From contig JAKLTH010000283.1 in the NCBI GenBank assembly GCA_025175895.1, positions 1,488,001 to 1,552,000 of the forward strand: a stretch of DNA of 64,000 bases, given 5' to 3'. Position numbers and translations under genes: made by a program. Positions 1 through 11,021 of this stretch are shown piece by piece (positions within the stretch are counted from its first letter, which is position 1; the number at the start of each line of letters is the position of its first letter). The notes under the pieces were generated by a model, which saw nothing but the letters and a program-made list of their open reading frames with translations, did no database searches and was not told where the DNA came from. Source of the DNA: Wurfbainia villosa. Taxonomy: Eukaryota > Streptophyta > Magnoliopsida > Zingiberales > Zingiberaceae.

Positions 1-1982
1 ACCACATCAAGACTTATAAAATCCTCCGCGATTGATTTCCCCTCAATAAATTGGACAAGTCAAATGGGTCCTGGTCGACGATTCTAACCTCATACTTTAA
101 ATGTTTCCACAGAAATGACATAGTAGTTAAAGCACGGCGGAGCTTACGGATAAGGCAAAAGTCAATTCCGAAAAAGGTTTAAATTTTTTTTCTAGATTCA
201 GATAACTTTCACGTATTTTAGCCACCATGTAAAAGCCTATAGGATCCTTCGTGATTTACCTCCCTCATAATGGTCATAGGACAGACCGATAGGGACAATT
301 AAATTGACAATTTCAATCTTTACAGAGTTGTATCTAGAGCAACATAGATATTATTATAAATGAACAAGGATTAAATTTCAATATAGAATTTAAAATTTTT
401 GCTCAGACGACTTAAAAGTCCTTTATTATTTTTTTATCAACGGATCGAAAAAATCTATCTCTCTTTATCATGGTCGAAAACAAAGACAGAGCCAGGTTAT
501 ACGTTACTGGAGTTTTAGCCCGAGTAAAAAAAAAAAAAATTAGTATAGCTTCCTTAACAAAAAAAAAAAATATCATGCTTTGTCCGGAAAAAAATAATTA
601 ATTCAAAATTTGTCCGAAAATGACTCCGTAATAATTAATCGAATCGAAGAATCGACCGTGAAAAACATCGCAGACGAACACGTAATCGCTTTTTCTACAT
701 AGACGCCTCTGGAACTATGATTGGCATTCTTTCGATCGTGCTGCTTAATAATACTAACTAATGGTTTATGCTGTCGTCGTAGCAAGATCTGCTATTTATT
801 GCAGGATTTATTGAATGTGCAAGGCTGGTCCTAAAAGATATTGTTTTCGTGGTCACAGGCCAGGATATATAGCTTCTTGTTATGCTGACCTGTACCGATC
901 AGCACTAGAACAGCAAGCAGTGCTACAGGATCATCTGCTGCGATAACAAGGCACCTACGGCGATGCAGCTGGAAGAGCATGTCACCGTCCGCGACAGCAA
1001 CGGATTTCTACCTCCTGAATTAGTCATCGAAGTATGCTTCATTGCCTGGATAATGGACATGCTCCATTTAATTTCCTTCACGAGAATCATGAGACACACA
1101 TAAGAAAGCAAACTGTGAACGAACGCAATCATTTAGTGCGACACCGGAATTATACAAAGACTATAAATTTTTTGGAATATTTACCCTTCTACAATATTAG
1201 TTTTGAATTGGGTAATATATTCTTGATTAATATAGAAAATGATAATATATCAGGATCAATTAATTACAAATGTTGAAAAAAAATTAAATCTCAATTAGAT
1301 CTCTATTTGGATGAACAAAATTTTAAGTTTTATATTATCAAAATTTAAATATTTTAGAAGATTGGAAGAATAAAAAACAACAATATCTAATATTGTCGAT
1401 CGATAATTAAATCTCAATTATAAAATTTTAATTGTTTCAAATACATATTTTCTATTCTCTTCGATGGTCACTTTAAATCCTCAACGTCTAAATAATTTAA
1501 ATTTTTTTTTTTATTTTCTTGATCCATGAATTAACCGTCTAATTCATAATCCATTTTAAATTGAATTGAAATTTTCTCAACTCGTCGGAATGACGAATCA
1601 ACTCACCCCTTCCTATTAAATATTAAATTTTTGATAAATTAACTCACCTCGTCATAGATCGACCTATTTAACAATTCTAACGACGAGGACGATGAGAACG
1701 AACGAATTGACTTTCTGCACCATTGAACAAACGCAACCAGTGTCAGCGAAGGAGGGCCAGAGTAACCGGCTGCCAATGTCAGTGTTTTAGGTCCTCTGCA
1801 GTGCGAGTAGTTGCTGAAATCGCTCACCATCCTGCTACCATTTTATTTATTAAACTTAAAATGCATTTAATCTCGATGCAATCAAGCAAAATACGATCGG
1901 TAGCGTAAATGATGATGACAAAGACGAGCAATATTTCTCCGAAATTGCAAAGATTTACAGGAAGTCAGGAGTTAAAAGAGGG
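1..1982. other. Left edge: no supportable gene; fragments of dispersed repeat R1
   Basis: AT-rich sequence downstream of the universal-stress-like gene, which ends at 1983 on the minus strand. About 10-95 and 235-330 hold two partial copies of a repeat (called R1 here) whose recognisable core reads roughly 'CTCCCTCATAATGGTC' followed by 'GGACAGACCGATAGGG'. Short open frames near 923-1132 and 1034-1276 lack plausible splice or domain support. The stretch 1670-1900 may be 3' UTR or flank of the minus-strand gene. Confidence 0.5.
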
Positions 1983-4900
1983 CTAGAGAGGCAAGAGCAA
2001 CACGGGGCAAGGAATGAACTCTGCCAATAGATTTGCGTCCACGTGCTTCGAATGAATGGCCTCCATGCTCAAGACTACGAGATCCAAATTCAAGTCGTCG
2101 GCAACCTCGCCTATTATCGCAGTTGGCTTCTTCCCTTCCCCCAGTCGCTCCATCAAACCGAACTCCTTGAATCCACCTGAAATGATTATTATAAACTTAA
2201 AAAATAAAATAAAAACAATATCTCAATACGCATAGCAACAATTAGAAATAAACAATTGATTAATAACCGAACCAACCGAACTGATAAAATCAAAATCGAA
2301 TAAACCGAACTTTTTTGTTTGAACAAATCGAACCGACCGAACTTTTCAACATTTACATTAATCAGTCGACTCATAGAGTCCAATTCGATTTAATCGGTTT
2401 AATCAATTATTTTCGTTTCGAAATCGAAATTGAATTGAATAAACTGATTAAATCGATATTTAAAAAAAATCGAATTTCTAAATAAACCGAACCAAAAAGT
2501 TTGGTTTGGTCAGTTCAGTTGGTTTATTCGATTTAACCAAATTTTTATTCACCCCTAGCGACGAGACAAAGAAGAAGAACAGAAGAACACAGACCTTCAG
2601 AAAGGTGCCATCTGATGCTAGACAGTTGGGCATCATGCTCAGGGATTGATTCTTTTGGCTTGTCGTCAATAACTACGTAGAAACGACCATCAGATTTTCA
2701 ATTGTAAAAATTAAAAAATAAAAACATTCGAAATCAATACATTGAGGCCGTACCAATTACTGTTATGTCAGCACCGTACTTTTTTGCAAGGGACGTGGTG
2801 GTTGAAGCAGCCTGTAAAAGTTGCGATACATCAAATACAAAATAAAAGAGGGAGAACGCATATCACAAATTCTATAATCTCCCATCCATTCTTTTTTAAA
2901 ATATCAAATAGACAAATAACATATATTAGAGTTTACGGATTATAAAATTATAAATACAACCATAACAATTAAGTCTTATCGTATTAGATGAGAACTATTG
3001 AACTTTATCCCATATTATAATATCATTTATATTTAAATAAATTTTATCTTATTTTATCATTGCAAACTAATTTTTTTTTAGTTTTACTTTTCCTTGTTTA
3101 ATGTATATATTTGTCATAATTTCACATTGTCTAACTAGAGTATTCATTGGCGATCTAAATATATGTTTGTATTATCTTAAATGTATCTCCTGAAATTTTT
3201 CCTTAACAGATTCAATTTCAACTTTTTCTCTAATATTCTCATTTTTTATTTTGTCTATTCTCGTATGTCTATACATCCACCTTAACATTCTCAGTTTTGC
3301 GACTCTTATCCTATGCTCCAATCATAATCTAACATTCAGCTCCATGTAATATAGCAAATCTCACCGCTATGTAAAATTTTTCTTTAAATTTTAGAAGTAT
3401 TTTACAATCACAAAGAACATGCTCTCATTCATTTCAACTATCAAAGTTATCGATTCTATCTTAATAATTATCACATTACGTCTAATATTATTAAATTTAA
3501 ATTTTATATATTATATCTTTATTCTACTAAATAAAAAAATCTTTCACTTTTAGTTTTCCATCGAGATTCGAATTTAACATTCACTAAATATTAATGCAGA
3601 AAAAAAAAACTTAGGCATTTATGGCACAAATTGTAGGATAACATGGGGAACATCATTAGTTGTCAAACTCCAAATTGTCACTTGTGTATTTATGCTTCAT
3701 TGACAAGTTAAGTATTTGTTGTGATCACAAAATATCTTTAAACCCCCAAAAATAAACCTTTCGAACCATAAAATTAACCAACACATGTAAAACATACAAT
3801 TACGTTCCTCCTTACATCTAAAGATACATAGTTGAAATGAAGGAGAGAAGTATCTTTAAAATTTAAAGAAATTTTTTACCAAAAGATATCTCTGAGATAT
3901 TATCATCACGTGTGTACCTCTAGAATTGCTCAAGCACAGTTTTTAGTATTATTGACAGACAATTAGCGACTACTTACTAGAGCAAGAACAATACAGCAGA
4001 GAAAATCGATGGTATGGGTATGTGTCAACACTGGCATCAGACGTGAATCATAACTTATCATCGTTTAATAAATGAAGCATGGGAACAACCGAGGATTAAA
4101 ACGGGTAGGTTGATCACCAAAATTATATTTGGTCCAATCAGGAATGTAGTGTAATGCCTATGGTTGGATAGGGAATATCAGGCTGCAAATTCAAATAATC
4201 AAGTATTATGTCAAACCTACAGTTTACCCAAAAATAAACCTTTCGATACACGAAATTAACCGACACATGTAAAATATACAGCTGAGAATAACAAAATATA
4301 TTTACGTTCCTCATTACATCTAAAGATACAAGAAAGATAGTTGAAATGAAAGAGAGCATCGGATATTTTTTATGATCGTAAAATATCTTTAAAACTTAAA
4401 AAAAGAATTACAAAATGACAGTTAGATCTACTATGTTATTTGAAATTGAATGTTGAACTATGATTCGAGTACATGAGCAAAAGAGGAGAGTTGCAAAAAT
4501 GAGGATGTTAAGATGGAAGTGTGGATATACGAGAATGGATAAAATAAAAAATAAAAATATTGGAGCAAAAATTGAGATTGCACTTATTTAGGGAAAACTT
4601 CGAGAGACACGTTTAAGACGATATGAATATGTACTTAGACGACCGATTGATGCTCCAGTTAGGTGATGTAAAATTATTACAAACATATAGATCAAACGAG
4701 AAAAAATACCAAAGAAGATTTGGTTAGCAATGATAAAACAAGATAAAATTTATTTAAATATAAATAATGATATAGTAGGGATAGAATCCATGATCCAGGA
4801 GGATCTATATAGTCGATGTTACCTAATGGGATAAAATTTGATTGTTGTATTACATCAAAAGATCAGAAAACTAATTCACCCATTCCAAACTTGCGTATGA

Positions 4901-7900
4901 AAAACTTGAAGTAAATGAGGATGCTTCAGTCATCCCATAAAGCAAAGACACGCTAAGAAGCCATGGAGTTAGAAAATCTTGAGAGGACAAGCCTGTTCAA
5001 ACAATCTGATTTGTCTGCGTGTCCAGATTGTGTGGAACATGAATTCATGGTTTTTGACCATCTAAATGTTGATTTGGTTTAACTTATTATCAGAGATACA
5101 AGTTCAAACACAAATAACCGTGTTTGCTCCAATTACTTCAGGTCACCTGCCATTAACCTTATATACCTATTAACCTCTATACAAGGTCATGCCACTACTA
5201 AAATTTAAATTAATTCAATTATTCTTCATTACATTAACTAATAGTTAAGGTTTGACCACCCTTTATCCTTTCAATTCTTTGGTCATCCGATGTCCAGTCA
5301 GTAACCCGTCGCGGCCATAATCCGATCGTGGTTCGGCCAGACTTCGGCCCGACCAAATCGCAATTGGATTTCCATCGCAATATGACCGAAATTCGACTGC
5401 GATCTGGCCGAGGGTCGACGGCAGTATCCCGACAGATTTAGGAGTTGGATTATAATACTCATCGGAGAAAGAAACTCACGGATAATCAGAAAAGGAGATG
5501 GAAAAGTACTATGCATTTTCCATTCATTGTACAATCCCGTTTGATTGGATGGTGGAGAACACAGTTGCGCACGTGCGCTCATATATATATTTAAATGCTA
5601 TCTCAACCTATTTTATGTCATTGGACTATCGGTTGAAGTTAAAATTAATTGCTTTTGAATATTGGTACTTTTTTTTTTGTAAATTCACACATTTGTCTTA
5701 GTAATATGGTTTCTGTAACATTAACTTTTAGAAAATATTTCCTAAAACTCCATTTGATAAAGTATGGCAGACTGACCTACAATTTTTCTTTTCCCATAAA
5801 GGGAACACAACGATCACATGACTCCATGAGGTCCTTTCTATTTTGTTAACCTAAAAGCCTAAGATTCAATGCATAAATTATAGAGGATCGAAACACAAGC
5901 TTATATAAGGGAAAAATACCAAAAAAATTTACAGAAATTCCATTTCCATCCATAATAGCTATTCATTGGTCTTTTCTATGAAACTACATCTAATTCTAAA
6001 GGTTTTACACCACAACTCAAGCATTGAATTTAATCTAATTAGAATCTTATCGCAATATCTTCTATATAATATAGAAAGGAGCAGGAAGGTAGGCAAAATT
6101 AAACAGGGTCCGTTCATGGTAGGCCAAGTGGTTTGCTTGGGCAGTGGTCCAGATTAGTGGAAAGAGAAAAAATAACTTTTTAAAATATTTGATTCACTTA
6201 TGCTCTGTTACCCTGAGTTCGCATTTCACAACAAATTTAGCTTGGAATTATGAATCTCTTCTTAAGATAACCGACCTTAATGCAAAGGGAGGAAACTACG
6301 GATTTAAGCAATGACAGAAACATTATGAACTTGCAGATAAGTTATACATTTAGGCATAAGTTTTTTAAAGTCCATTAATGCATTTGAGAACTCTCGGAGA
6401 ATATGTCAATGGCATTAAGGACGTAGGAAAGAGAATAAGCTACAACTAGTGACAAATAATGTTACAACAAGTTTAGCGGCTGGAAGGTTGATGAAAGAGG
6501 AATGCCCACACGTTCTAGTCCTCTTGCATGGCCCACACTATTAGTTTGATACTTAAGAAAATTGGTAAGAAAAAAAATGATAGATAAAGTTTGAAAGGCA
6601 AGAGCTTTCACAGTTTTCATATTCAACTCAGTATTAGACTTCAAGCATGACACACTATTTCACTCAAAAAGGATTTTGTGGAAGCTGGAATCACAAGGTT
6701 TCCACTTCTTTTCTTTCACTGTTGTGGATGTGAGGAAAAAATTAAGAACAATATTTTCTTTGGATAAGTGGGTACAATGCAAATGGTCTAGAAGCGTTAA
6801 TGCAAAGAGAACAAAAGTTATTGTGATGAGCACACTGCTCTAGCCAAGTGTAAATTTTACATTATAAGTGTTTTTGCTATTAATGAAGTTGTTAAGAATT
6901 GTTGATGACGATAAAAAAAAAGAAGAATAAGATTTGTGTCCGATGGCATACGGATGCTAAGAGAGAGAATGGTTTTTTTTAAAAAAAAGTGAAATGTGAA
7001 TCCTATTAAGAAATATGTGAAGGTGCAATTAGATAGTGCTCTACATTTTGTTACATATTAACTTAATTCTTATATATATATATATATATATATGAATGGG
7101 AGCTTTAGCGCAATGATAAAATACTGTTGTATAATTTTGAGATCACGAGTTCGAATCTCAAAATCAACCTCTTGCAATACAAGATAAGGATATGTACAAT
7201 AGACTCAATATAAGTCTGATGCTTCTCTGGGATCCCATATTGTCAAAGAACCTTCGTGCATTAGGTTATCTTTTTTTTTTTAAACTGTTATAGGCTCTAT
7301 ACTGGTAGAGGCTAATAGCATCATCACGGATGATAAACTCTCATGTGCATAGTCTTCCTATCCTAAATTTACCACCCATTATAATATTATGTCAAACATC
7401 AAATTGAGGGTGCAAAAAGATGCATCTAGATTCTTTGAAAGACCACTAACTTAATCATTGATCAAAGTATGATGAAGATTTTAGCTTAGGTAATATTTAC
7501 GTTAAGTTCATTTTATTTTTTTTGAATAAAATTTTAGAATTTTACAAATATTATTTATTAACATAACAATCAAATGTGTATATCGTGTCAAAAAGGGTAC
7601 TAAGAGCAATACAATGTCATTTTTTAAATGTGAGTTGCAGTCTATTAGAAAATATGTGAAGGGGAAATTAGATAGCGCTCTACATTTTGCTAGTTAGTAC
7701 CTTTTTTTTAAAAACTATTATAGGGTCACCACGGAGTTCCATACATAATGTTTGTCTTCATTTGATGCTTACTGACAATCCAACACAACCCTCCTCCTTT
7801 ATCCGGACTTGGGACCGGCCATGGTGGAGTTATTTGGACACGAAAAGAAGTGAGAACATTAAAGAGAAAGTTAGAGTTGAGCCTATTTTTGAAAAAATCT

Positions 7901-9746
7901 AAGAGACGCATTTAAAATGATACGAGCATGTCCTTAGTTGTCTAATAAATATCTCAGTTAGATTATGTGAGGTCATGACAAATCTGCACATCAATAAAAG
8001 AAAAGGGAGACAAAAAAGGCTTGATTAACACCAATAAAATAAGATCAAATTTATTTAAATCTAGATGATGATATAATAGGAGATCAAGCCAATAGCATAG
8101 GAGAATCTATATAGCTGACACTTAGTGGGTTAAAGGTTTAGTTTTTATTATTGTTGTAGTAGTATAGGTCCATGGAAATAGTGTCCAATAGTGTTATCAT
8201 GGAAGTTATACTTTTGTATGTAAATATGTATAAATTTTCCATCAAGATCCTACCACCTAAGATAATATAGCCATATAGAGATGCATCTAGACTCCTTGAA
8301 ACACCACTAGTTGTGAGATAAAGATCAAAGAATGATAAATATTTTAGTGTAGGTAATACTAACTAAGTTTGCTAGTCATTTAAAATGTTCTTAATATTAT
8401 TTACTAATTTAAATTGATATCAAATTGGTTGTCGGTGCATGGATTGGTTACTAAGCAATAATAATCAAAATTCTTAACCTAACATGTAGCTCCTCTGAGT
8501 ATAAGAGTACTTGGAGTGCATTTTAGAGGAAAGGTGAGAACGATGAATTGAGAATTAATGTTGTATTCCTTTACTTCATAATCATTGCATAGCTACCCTC
8601 TATCAAGAACAAGTTTAGATGCCAGAATTAATAGGAACCAAGAAGGATAGAGATAGAATGAACCAGTCTTGTTCCCTCTGATAGATAAGGATTCCGATCT
8701 GTGATTGGAAGAAGTAAATGCTTTACGTTTTCCAATGCATCCACTGCTGATGATCTTTCAGATTCATTCATCTGTGCCCTTGCTGAAACGATATAATGAA
8801 ACTATTTAGCTCGTAGCAAAATCTATGAGAATCTAACTACTTAAAACTACATAAACAAATAACTATACTACCAGATTCTATGCAGCTTTAGAATTGTCAA
8901 ATTCATAGAACTCACTGATAATGTTTGACAAAATACATGAATTCTGTAGATAATCAAGAAAATGTATAGGAAGCAGTGAACGGTTGATATATTGTTCAAC
9001 AGACAGGTTCGCAATAATGTGCAAAAGAAAAACACAAGAAATGTACATAACCCTGGTTGAAATTTTATGCCATTGCTAAATCGCAAATTTCCACGGTTCC
9101 CATGTCATGCTACTAGAGTGATAAGGTGCAAGAAACAATAGAGTGTATAGTAACAAATAGTATGAAATCATAAACTACTATTAAACGGTCAAAAAAAATG
9201 TCCAGCAGTGAAAACGTTCCTTCACACTCGTCTGAAGTCTTAAAAACATACACGGAATGTATAAACCCTTCTGTTATATTAAAAATGTGGTTTATTTCCG
9301 TGTCCTTGTTAAAAACCAAGATGTGTCCATTGGAATTAGGATTCCAAAACCAGAAAATTTCAGCATAAAAAATTTGCAAAAAAAATTAGCCCTAAAACAC
9401 GAGAATCCTCCAATTTCAGCCCAGGATAGTTGTCGCCAACTAGAAACTTAGCCCCTTAGCGCCGCCGTTGGTTAGGACAAGCAAAAGGTAAAAAAGAAAT
9501 GATACAAACACTAAGAGGCAAATTCATGGGAGGCTAAAATCGGGATGTGCTTAAAAGTTCGAGCATACCCTGGAGATCGTCTCTTCTGTAGGCGGTTGAG
9601 ATGGCGTGGGATCGCTCGGACCAGCGACGAGAGGAGGGCTCCGGGAAGTGGCAGACAGAGGAGGGAAGACGACGAGTGGGCATCAACGGCGACGGCGGCG
9701 AGGCGAGAGAGAGGGAGAGCAAAGTGGCCGCAGCTGAAGAAGCCAT
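1983..9746 (-). CDS. Universal-stress-protein-like (adenine nucleotide alpha-hydrolase fold), probably plastid-targeted
   Basis: Five minus-strand exons join in frame to 208 aa: 9569-9746, 8664-8782, 2754-2811, 2595-2672 and 1983-2176 (stop TAG). The start is the ATG at 9746, followed by a Ser/Ala/Pro/Arg-rich, acid-poor stretch of about 50 residues that looks like a plastid transit peptide. The core has LLLPITDRNPYLSEGTR (about 83-98), SLAKKYGADITV (106-117), DDKPKESIPEHD (121-132), EGKKPTAIIGEVADD and VVLSMEAIHSKHVDANLL, ending AEFIPCPVLLLPL. I recognise this as a plant USP-like family. I do not see the G-x2-G-x9-G[ST] ATP motif of ATP-binding USPs, so a signalling or scaffold role is as likely as nucleotide binding. 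The donor after exon 2 (CTG|GTTCAT) is weak. Intron 2 is 5.9 kb and full of repeats. Most exon ends follow GT/AG with matching phase; no transcript was available. Confidence 0.82.
2240..2560. repeat. AACCGA/TCGGTT-rich foldback in USP-like intron 4
   Basis: Left half carries repeated AACCGAAC/AACCAACCGAAC. The right half carries the reverse complement, ending GTTTGGTTTGGTCAG...GGTTTATTCGATTTAACC. The two arms could pair into a degenerate hairpin. Similar sequence occurs at 59785-60260. No terminal repeat or target duplication is clear. Confidence 0.5.
2985..3535 (-). mobile_element. RTE-type LINE, 3' fragment of ORF2, decayed
   Basis: The reverse complement matches the 3' coding end of the better preserved RTE copy at 13630-14095: the tract encoding (in that copy) MRMLRWMCGHTRMD, then KLRETRLRWYGHV. 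It is riddled with substitutions and stops. It lies in intron 2 of the USP-like gene, in the same direction as the gene. Confidence 0.65.
3745..4400. repeat. Pair of direct repeats, about 130-180 bp
   Basis: Blocks at about 3745-3870 and 4225-4400 share AAAAATAAACCTTTCGA, AAATTAACC.ACACATGTAAAA, TTACGTTCCTC.TTACATCTAAAGATAC and ATAGTTGAAATGAA in the same order. The second block has a small internal insertion. They lie in USP-like intron 2 and could be a local duplication or the ends of a decayed element. Confidence 0.6.
4405..4855 (+). mobile_element. RTE-type LINE, 5'-truncated fragment
   Basis: It follows the 13630-14095 RTE copy almost step by step: 'GACAGTTAGATCTACTATG', 'GAGGATGTTAAGATGGAAG', then the 3' UTR 'GATGATATAGTAGGG' type sequence and a T/G-rich tail (GATTGTTGTATT). 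All frames are broken. It lies antisense within intron 2 of the USP-like gene. Confidence 0.7.
5285..5595. repeat. Dispersed repeat R2 (TCCGAC/GGCCGA-rich), single copy
   Basis: A GC-rich island in AT-rich intron sequence, full of TCCGATC, TTCGGCC and CGACCG words. It is followed by 'TACTCATCGGAGAAAG...CTCACGGATAATC' and 'AAAGTACTATGCATTTTCC'. The same order of words occurs at 20870-21240 and 21360-21860, so this is a dispersed family. It ends at an AT stretch (5581-5592), as does the copy at 21240. Confidence 0.55.
7091..7282 (+). mobile_element. Au-type SINE (tRNA-derived), nearly complete
   Basis: The 5' end GGGAGCTTTAGCGCAATGA gives a pol III box A. GAGTTCGAATC about 55 bp downstream is box B. 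The 3' half keeps the Au-family order (TACAATAGACTC..., CTTCTCTGGGATCCC, CTTCGTGCATTAGG) and ends in a T-run at 7271-7280. It is preceded by a (TA)n microsatellite at about 7071-7093. It lies in USP-like intron 2, antisense to the gene. Confidence 0.75.
7840..8165 (+). mobile_element. RTE-type LINE, 3' fragment
   Basis: Carries the RTE C-terminal coding and 3' UTR words: GAGAGACGCATTTAAAATG-like, 'CTAGATGATGATATAATAGG', 'ATCTATATAGCTGAC' and 'TTAGTGGGTTAAAGG', then a TTATTGTTGTAG tail. Frames are broken. It is antisense in USP-like intron 2. Confidence 0.65.
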
Positions 9747-11021
9747 GAGCAATGATTGGGGATCGGATCGGATCGGATCAATTTGGAGAGACGGTTCGCT
9801 TAGGGCTTATAACTCTGGACAGCGGAGAACTAGGAGCGAAAGGAACATTCAGGATTCTTCCAGGAGTATAAAAAGCAAACAGAATTTAGTTTAGTTATGT
9901 TTAAATTTTATTTATTAAATAAATTTTAAATTGAATTATAATATTTTTAAAAAGTATTAGATCATCTCTAATAAATAAAAATTCTTATGGAAATTTTTTA
10001 TGATCCCAACCATACCATATAAAAATATTTTTTTATTTTTTTACTCAAAAAAATCTTTCAATAATCTTTTTACCAAGACAAACCCACAAGAATACACAAT
10101 GTTTCATCCTTACATATTGTTGTTCAGAATATGATCATTATAATCAATCTGGAACTTGTTAAGGTCACTATAGTCGTCTATTAATTCGATCAATTACAAT
10201 CAATCGATCAATCGCAATAGAGATTGATTCCAATCGCAATAGAGATTAATTTCAATCGCAATTCGATCGGAATTCGATCACGGTCTCATCGAACTCGGAA
10301 TTCGACTAAACCGCGATCGAATTGTGATCAAATCCAACAAAATTACAACCGTCAATGTCATAACTGATTGATTGCAATTCGATCGGAAACCGACAAAACT
10401 CGGATATCGATCAGACAACGATAATATTCCAATCAAATCACTATCCAAATATAATCATTCGACCTCAATGCCAAACAACAGTAATTTTGGACGGACAATT
10501 TTTAGAAATGATAAAATAAAAATATTATAGGATGTATTTTGAAAATTTTATAATTAAAAAAATATTGGCGGATGTATTAAGAAAATGAAGTGTATTAGTA
10601 AAAGTGAGAGTGTGTATAGCCTAGTCTTGTTCTTGAATTGATGGCGCAGAATTGGACATGAAATAATACTAGTGAAAAAATTCAATGAATTATTGTCATT
10701 GCATTAACTTTAAAAAAAAAAACAATCCATAAACTTTGAAAATTATAACCAAAGAATGAGTACCTAAAACAATTAGTTCAAATCACTTCCCAGATATTGG
10801 GAAAGAGAAGTTACAAAACCATGCCATTGTATTTTATGAAACTCTTTGCAGAAACTTCATGCAATTATTCCTCTCAAAGGAGGAGTTGTTTAAGCTAGGA
10901 ATTATAACCTCAAGTACCTTAGGAAGCACTGGATCCACCATGCAATCTCATACCACGAGGAACAACACAAAACCTTGTAACATTTTGTACATCCAACGAA
11001 AAAGATCTTAGAAAGTTTCCA
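9747..11021. other. Spacer: USP-like promoter side and Tim17-like 3' side
   Basis: Both flanking genes read leftward, so this 1.3 kb holds the 5' flank of the USP-like gene and the 3' flank of the Tim17-like gene. Just upstream of the USP-like ATG is a short tandem run of ATCGG units (about 9758-9778). The stretch 10150-10450 is a degenerate CAATCGA/TTCGATCGG-rich repeat resembling R2. The rest is AT-rich with nothing recognised. Confidence 0.5.

Larger units (their letters stand above)
6985..8360. repeat. Two sets of short direct repeats in USP-like intron 2
   Basis: Block A: about 6990-7060 and 7620-7690 share TATGTGAAGG.G.AATTAGATAG.GCTCTACATTTTG. Block B: about 7425-7500 and 8280-8360 share GATGCATCTAGA.TC.TTGAAA..ACCACTA and later TTTTAG...AGGTAATA. 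They bracket the SINE at 7091 and the RTE fragment at 7840, suggesting a duplicated segment later broken by insertions. Confidence 0.5.

Noticed and set aside
923..1132. 69-codon minus-strand frame ending in a Cys/Ser segment
   Set aside because: No splice partners, no known motif, and composition fits chance.
7091..7160. tRNA-like sequence with box A and box B
   Set aside because: It belongs to an Au-type SINE; no cloverleaf or acceptor stem can be drawn.
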